Of a DNA stretch of 64,000 nucleotides, positions 59,909 to 64,000 are shown in pieces. The notes under the pieces are model-generated. The model was given only the letters and a program-made list of their open reading frames with translations. It was not told the DNA's origin and did not search any database. The stretch is from Achromobacter marplatensis. Lineage in GTDB: Bacteria; Pseudomonadota; Gammaproteobacteria; Burkholderiales; Burkholderiaceae_B. The DNA lies in contig NZ_NJIG01000004.1 of the NCBI RefSeq assembly GCF_002209535.1, positions 480,668 through 544,667 of the forward strand, read 5' to 3'. A program made the position numbers and the translations under genes. The first letter of the stretch is position 1. The number at the start of each line of letters is the position of its first letter.

Positions 59909-60982
59909 CTACTGCACCAGCCCCAGTCCGTTCAGCGCGGCCAAGTTTTCCGGCCATTGGCGCGCGCGGGCGTTCTGCAGTTCGATGCGGGCCCAGGCCA
60001 TCCAGCCTGCCCATTCGATGCGCTTGTCCCATGCGGTGCCCCACGCCTGCAAGGCCGCCAGTCCGGCGGCCGCATGCTGCTCGGCGGCATCGAAATCACC
60101 CGACGTCAACGCCAACTGTGCCAGCAGCAGCCGCGGTTCGCCCACCCACGGGTTGTGCGCGACCGCGGCTTCCAGCAGATGGCGGGCGCTGTCCATTTCC
60201 GTCAGCGGATGCATGCGCGTGATGACCTGCCAGTACAGCGCGCTGGCGGCCGCTTCGTCGCGCGGGCTGAGCGTGGCGCGGCATTGGTCGAACGCGGGCG
60301 GGAGGGGGATGCCGGTGTCTGCGGGCATGCGCGATAGCGGCGCCAGCAGATGCGACAGCATCGACAGGATGTTCGACGGCGGCTTCAACGGGCCGGGCCA
60401 CAGCGACGAGGCCCAATTCGATTTCAGGTCGCGGCGCTGCTGCTGCGGATAGCCGGCGAAGATCTCGTCCTGCCAGCTGTGCCATTGCTCGCCGATGTCG
60501 GCGGCGGACACCACGATGAAGGCGGCGACCTGGCGCGGTGTGAAGGTGAACATCTGGCCGTCGGCGCCCTCCAGCGGCAGTCCATCGTTGCCTGCACCCT
60601 GGCCCTGCAGCACGGCCTGCACGAATTTCGTGCGCGGCATTGCGCAGAACAGGCTGACCCATTCTTCGGCTTCCGTGCCCAACACCTCGCGCAAGGTGGA
60701 GCGCTCGCGTTCGCGGTCGAACAGCGTCAGGTCCACGTATTCGTTGCCGTAGACGCTATGGAACAGGCCCAGCAGGCGCACCTCGCGCGGCTGGTTCCAC
60801 AGCGTCAGTGTGCGGTACACGCCCAGCAGGTGGTGCTTGAACGTGCCCGCCTTGTGCCAGTCTTCTCCGGCGCTGCGCGCGAACAGCAGGTCCAGCAGCG
60901 CAGGCAGGTCCTCATCGACGGCGGCGTAGTGGTCGGCGAGCAGGGCGCGGGCCTGCGGATGGAGTTCGTTTGACGTGGGCAT
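59909..60982 (-). CDS. Uncharacterised protein with an HD-like/DUF6817-type N-terminal domain
   Basis: A 357-residue cytosolic protein of unknown function. The N-terminal part has HKAGTFKHHLLGVYRTLTLW and LGLFHSVYGNEYVD, a His-rich helical pattern like the DUF6817 group, where spaced His/Asp residues could bind metal. The C-terminal half (about 250-350) looks like TPR-type helix pairs (LLEAAVAHNPWVGEPRLLLA, FDAAEQHAAAGLAAL). The start is uncertain: ATG 60982 is used, ATG 61042 is an alternative, and neither has a good ribosome site. Confidence 0.6.
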   Translation of the reverse strand: MPTSNELHPQARALLADHYAAVDEDLPALLDLLFARSAGEDWHKAGTFKHHLLGVYRTLTLWNQPREVRLLGLFHSVYGNEYVDLTLFDRERERSTLREVLGTEAEEWVSLFCAMPRTKFVQAVLQGQGAGNDGLPLEGADGQMFTFTPRQVAAFIVVSAADIGEQWHSWQDEIFAGYPQQQRRDLKSNWASSLWPGPLKPPSNILSMLSHLLAPLSRMPADTGIPLPPAFDQCRATLSPRDEAAASALYWQVITRMHPLTEMDSARHLLEAAVAHNPWVGEPRLLLAQLALTSGDFDAAEQHAAAGLAALQAWGTAWDKRIEWAGWMAWARIELQNARARQWPENLAALNGLGLVQ

Positions 60983-61077
60983 GGCGTTGGCGTGATGAAT
61001 GAATGCAGCCGCTATTGTGTCCGCATGGCGCGGGCTTGTCATGGCGGCATGTCTTATATGGTTTTGCGCATATCAAT

Positions 61078-61089
61078 ATGAATATTCAT
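61078..61089. promoter_or_regulatory. 12-bp palindrome before the MetQ-like gene
   Basis: ATGAATATTCAT is fully symmetric and lies in an AT-rich segment 67 bases before the metQ-like start, also upstream of the divergent gene. It is a possible operator for either gene. It is shorter than the usual MetR or MetJ sites, so I name no regulator. Confidence 0.35.
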
Positions 61090-61155
61090 CGCTTCCGGTT
61101 TTGAGGGACGCTCACTAGAATCGCGGGTCATTCTTCCTTTCCGTAGAGTCCCATC

Positions 61156-61950
61156 ATGCGCCTTCGCCATTCCCTGGCCGTTCTTGCCTCGTTGATCAGT
61201 ATTGCCGCCGGCCCGGCCATGGCGCAGGACGCCGAACTAAAGGTGGGCGTGACTGTCGGCCCGCACGCGCAGATCGGCGAAGTGGTGCAGCAGGTGGCGG
61301 CCAAGGACGGCCTGAAAGTGAAGCTGATCGAATTCAGCGACTTCATCCAGCCGAACGCCGCGCTGGATGCCAAGGAGCTGGACCTGAACATCTACCAGCA
61401 CAAGCCTTTCCTGGACTCGCAGAACAAGGCGCGCGGCTACAAGCTGGTGCCTGTGGCGACCGCCGTGGTGCAGCAGATGGGCATCTATTCCAAGCGCCTG
61501 AAGTCGCTGGACGACCTGCCGCAGGGCGGCAAGGTAGCCATTCCGAATGACCCGACCAACGGCGCCCGCGCGCTGCTGGTGCTGCAGGCCGCCAAGCTGA
61601 TCAAGCTGAAGGATGGTGTCACGGTGACTGCGTCGCTGTTCGATGTGGTCGAGAACCCCAAGAACCTGAAGTTCATCGAAATCGAAGCGGCGCAGTTGCC
61701 GCATTCGCTGTCGGATGTGGACGCGGCGGCCGTGAATTCCGCCTACGCCATCCCCGCGGGCCTGTCGCCCGCCAAGGACGCGCTGGCCCTGGAAAGCAAG
61801 GACGCGCCGTTTGCCGCCGTGGTGATCGCCGCGCGCGAAGACAACAAGAACGATCCGCGCATCGCCCGCTTCATCAAGGCCTACCAGTCGGATGAAGTGA
61901 AGGCGTTCGTGGCCAAGCAGTTCCCCGGCGCTTACTCGACGTCCTGGTAA
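61156..61950 (+). CDS. MetQ/NlpA-family ABC receptor (methionine type)
   Basis: A 264-residue periplasmic receptor. VGVTVGPHAQIGEVVQ and DLNIYQHKPFLDSQNKARGYKL are NlpA/MetQ hallmarks. The signal peptide ends AGPAMAQDAE and has no lipobox Cys, so this member is probably soluble rather than a lipoprotein. No metN or metI partners are present, so it must work with a transporter encoded elsewhere. The ligand may be D/L-methionine or a related compound. Confidence 0.8.
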   Translation: MRLRHSLAVLASLISIAAGPAMAQDAELKVGVTVGPHAQIGEVVQQVAAKDGLKVKLIEFSDFIQPNAALDAKELDLNIYQHKPFLDSQNKARGYKLVPVATAVVQQMGIYSKRLKSLDDLPQGGKVAIPNDPTNGARALLVLQAAKLIKLKDGVTVTASLFDVVENPKNLKFIEIEAAQLPHSLSDVDAAAVNSAYAIPAGLSPAKDALALESKDAPFAAVVIAAREDNKNDPRIARFIKAYQSDEVKAFVAKQFPGAYSTSW

Positions 61951-61978
61951 GCGGAGCCGCGCCTGGCGGGTCGGCCCG

Positions 61979-62794
61979 TCAGGCGTATTTCCCCGTCAGC
62001 CCGCCATCGACAAGCAGCTCGGTGCCGGTGATGTAAGACGCGTCGTCCGACGCCAGGAACGCCACCGCTTTAGCGACCTCCCAGGGCGTGCCCATCCGGC
62101 CCATCGGCACTTGCTTGTCGCGCGCGGCCAGCGCCGCCTGGAGATCATCGGGATCGAACATGCGCGCCACGTTCTGCGCCACGCGCGGCGTATCGATCAG
62201 GCCGGGGATGACGGTGTTCACACGGATGCCGTCGGCGGCGTATTGCTGCGCCGCCATGCGCGCGAAATGAATCACGGCGGCCTTGCTGACGCTGTACGCC
62301 AGGTGCGGATAGCCGGTGTACCGGATGCCCGCGATGGACGACACCGTGACGATCGCGCCGCCGCCTTGATTGCGCATCAGCGGCGCCAGCAGACGCGTGG
62401 CGATGAGCAGGCTGGTCACGTTCACTTGCTGGATGCGGTCCCAGTCTTCCAGCGAAATATCTTCCGGCCCGCCCACCTTGCCGATGCCCGCGTTGGCTTG
62501 CAGGATATCGATGCGCCCGTAGCGGCGCAGCGCGGCATCCACCGCGGCCTGCATGGCGTCCGGGTCGGCCACGTCTGCCTGCACGGCCAAGGCGCTGCCT
62601 CCCGCCAATGCGACTTCATGCGCGGCGTCTTCGGCGGCGGCCAGGTTGGCGTGCAACGCCACGATGGCCGCGCCTTGGCGCGCAAGTGTCACGCAGCTGG
62701 CGCGGCCGATGCTCCAGCCAGCGGCCGATGTGCCGGCGCCGGCCACCAGCGCGATCTTGCCGGCCAGGCGCGTGTCGGTGCCGGCCGTCGTCAT
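61979..62794 (-). CDS. Short-chain dehydrogenase/reductase
   Basis: A 271-residue SDR. GAGTSAAGWSIGRASC replaces the strict TGxxxGIG motif with a longer glycine-rich loop, seen in some SDR subfamilies. NAGIG is near residue 98, Ser in VTVSSIAGIR near 150 and YSVSKAA (YxxxK) near 166. It overlaps the citryl-CoA-lyase-like gene by ATGA and is the last gene of that operon. Confidence 0.78.
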   Translation of the reverse strand: MTTAGTDTRLAGKIALVAGAGTSAAGWSIGRASCVTLARQGAAIVALHANLAAAEDAAHEVALAGGSALAVQADVADPDAMQAAVDAALRRYGRIDILQANAGIGKVGGPEDISLEDWDRIQQVNVTSLLIATRLLAPLMRNQGGGAIVTVSSIAGIRYTGYPHLAYSVSKAAVIHFARMAAQQYAADGIRVNTVIPGLIDTPRVAQNVARMFDPDDLQAALAARDKQVPMGRMGTPWEVAKAVAFLASDDASYITGTELLVDGGLTGKYA

Positions 62795-63582
62795 GCCGAT
62801 TCCCCGCCGTCTTGCTGGTGTGTCTTGCCGCGGCCCACGTAGGGGATGGCGTGGTCGATGGTTTCCCAGATGTAGCGGCCCGACGGGCTCTGCTGTTCTT
62901 CGGCCACGTGCGAGACCAGGCCGGCGGCGCGCGAGATCACGGCGAACCCGCGCATCAGGTCGGTCGGCACGCCGATCTCGCTGAGCAGCGCGGCCACCGC
63001 GCCCGTGGCGTTGATGGTGATGTGTTTGCCATAGGTCTCGTCCACTGCTGCGGCCAGCAGGCGTAGCGCGTTCAGCGATGCACCGTCCAGATCCGGCTCG
63101 GCCTCGGCCAACGCCAGCAGCTTGATCGAACGCGGGTCGTCGGGCTTGTGCAGGTGGTGGCCGAAACCAGGCAGGGCGCGGCGCTGTTCGCGGAATTCGC
63201 GCGCGATGGCCAGCGCCTCGGCCCGGCCGTCTGGCGCTTGCTTGATGCGGTCGAGCAGGCGCGAGCAGTTTTCCATGGTGCCGACGAACTGGCTGCCCAC
63301 CGCCATCAGGCCGGAGGCGACCGCGCCCTGCAGGTTTTCGGGCGCGCTCATGTAGATCAGGCGCGTGGCGATGGCGCTGGGCGTCATGCCGTGCTCCATC
63401 AGCGTCACCAGCACGGCATCGACGATGCGCATGTCCACCGGGCGCGCGTCGCGGCCCAGGATCTGCATGATCATGACTTCGGTGAAGGTCTTCTTGCCGA
63501 TCAGGTCTTCGACCAGGTCGACGTCGCGGTACGACATCCCGGTAAGGTGATGGGCGCAGAGGCGGGTTTCGGGCGTGTTCAT
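62791..63582 (-). CDS. Citryl-CoA lyase / short citrate-synthase-like protein
   Basis: A 263-residue protein resembling the small citrate-synthase domain of citryl-CoA lyases, shorter than the 430-residue citrate synthases. PGFGHHLHKPDDPRS near residue 140 matches the conserved CoA/citrate-binding His region. GAVASGLMAVGSQFVGTMENC is near 90. It is coupled by ATGA to the ligase fragment before it and to the SDR after it. It could cleave or form a citryl- or citramalyl-type CoA ester. Confidence 0.75.
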   Translation of the reverse strand: MNTPETRLCAHHLTGMSYRDVDLVEDLIGKKTFTEVMIMQILGRDARPVDMRIVDAVLVTLMEHGMTPSAIATRLIYMSAPENLQGAVASGLMAVGSQFVGTMENCSRLLDRIKQAPDGRAEALAIAREFREQRRALPGFGHHLHKPDDPRSIKLLALAEAEPDLDGASLNALRLLAAAVDETYGKHITINATGAVAALLSEIGVPTDLMRGFAVISRAAGLVSHVAEEQQSPSGRYIWETIDHAIPYVGRGKTHQQDGGESA

Positions 63583-63875
63583 GGCGTCTCCTTTTGCGCG
63601 GCGTCGCGCACGGCGTTCTTCAGGACCTTGCCGACGCTGGAGCGCGGCAGGCTGTCATGGATATGGAATTGCTTGGGCGTGGCCACCGGACCCAGCAGCG
63701 CGCGCACGTGGGCCTTCAGCGCGTCGGCATCGGCCTGTGCGCCGGGGTGGAACTGCACGGCCGCGTGGACGGCTTCGCCCCACTTGTCGTCGGGCAGGCC
63801 GAACACCGAGCATTCGTACACCGCGGGGTGCGAGGACAGCGCGTTTTCGACATCCACGGGATAGACGTTGATCAC
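63579..63875 (-). pseudogene. C-terminal fragment of an acyl-CoA ligase (ANL superfamily)
   Basis: 98 codons matching the C-terminal lid domain of acyl-CoA synthetases: NVYPVDVENALSSHPAVYEC, VFGLPDDKWGEAVHA, and LPRSSVGKVLKNAVRD with the catalytic Lys. The rest of the roughly 500-residue enzyme is absent. Reading upstream in the same frame gives 13 unrelated codons and then a TAG at 63915-63917, and the expected GG(E/F)NVYP is replaced. The gene was therefore cut at about 63875, where a 12-bp direct repeat lies. The GTG at 63875 is not a likely native start. Confidence 0.72.
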
Positions 63876-63892
63876 ACGTTTAGACGTTGATC
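63862..63892. repeat. 12-bp direct repeat at the break in the ligase gene
   Basis: TAGACGTTGATC occurs at 63862-63873 and again at 63881-63892, with a 7-base spacer. The first copy is still ligase coding sequence; the second lies beyond the break. It may be a duplicated target or attachment core left by integration. Confidence 0.55.
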
Positions 63893-64000
63893 GGTCGGCA
63901 AAGGGCCGTGAACGCTAGGTTTCGCGGGGAAATCGGGCCACGGGCTTTGCGGGAATCGCTGGAAGTACCCCCAGTTGTACCCCCAAAGGGGGTATCGGGA
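63893..64000. other. Non-coding edge, possible end of an inserted element
   Basis: I see no gene in these 108 bases. TACCCCC occurs twice near the end and an inverted GGGGGTA follows. Similar GGGGGTA repeats are often found in front of P4-type integrase genes on genomic islands; this is recalled knowledge, not proof. The sequence does not continue the ligase gene. Confidence 0.35.

Overview
The window looks like a chromosome segment of a high-GC betaproteobacterium of the Alcaligenaceae (Achromobacter/Bordetella type). This is inferred from base composition, the Bug-type (TctC) solute receptors, the abundance of LysR and FCD-GntR regulators next to catabolic genes, and the housekeeping block hemA-prfA-prmC-grxD-ubiX. 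No similarity search could be run.

Layout. 1-2.3 kb: the end of a four-carbon sugar-acid operon (denD-like fragment, ltnD, otnK). 2.3-9.6 kb: two regulators, then a tandemly duplicated pair of genes (MHS-type MFS transporter plus DUF2817/M14-like zinc hydrolase). 9.8-17.7 kb: a polyamine/opine-type ABC importer (permease, ATPase, permease, Tat-exported receptor) with two metal-dependent amidohydrolases and a CobW-like GTPase inside the same operon. 17.8-20 kb: a ZnuD-like TonB receptor behind two Zur-like boxes. 20.1-25.9 kb: a 2-oxoacid/acetoin dehydrogenase-type operon (SDR, fused E1 alpha-beta, SDR, FCD regulator, E2; no E3). 26-40 kb: a catabolic and uptake region with two paralogous LivK-type receptors, a LivH / LivM-LivG fusion / LivF importer, succinate-semialdehyde dehydrogenase, GMC oxidoreductase, CoA-transferase, HMG-CoA-lyase family enzyme, hydroxypyruvate-isomerase family enzyme and a Bug receptor. 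40-46 kb: amino-acid exporters with an Lrp regulator, a Bug receptor cut short by an in-frame amber codon, a LysR regulator with a divergent M20 amidohydrolase, and then an MscS-family channel.

48.4-54.45 kb, minus strand, holds the most interesting system. A TPP (thiamine pyrophosphate) riboswitch precedes six genes chained by four ATGA overlaps and one 1-nt gap: LuxE-like carboxylate-activating enzyme, LuxC-like acyl reductase, ABC ATPase, permease, NMT1/THI5-like receptor and an SDR. Together they read as import of a carboxylic acid and its reduction to aldehyde and alcohol under thiamine control. A salvage route for an oxidised pyrimidine, thiazole or thiamine derivative is a plausible, unproven role.

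54.5-55.3 kb: a RelB-type antitoxin behind a perfect 20-bp palindrome, followed by a toxin reduced to 22 codons, then two identical tRNA-Phe genes. 55.4-59.9 kb: hemA, prfA, prmC, grxD, ubiX. 59.9-63.6 kb: an unassigned protein, a MetQ-like receptor and an operon for an SDR and a citryl-CoA-lyase/citrate-synthase-like protein. At the right edge the acyl-CoA ligase that should head this operon is broken at its C-terminal domain beside a 12-bp direct repeat, with CCCCC/GGGGG repeats beyond. This looks like the junction of an inserted element.
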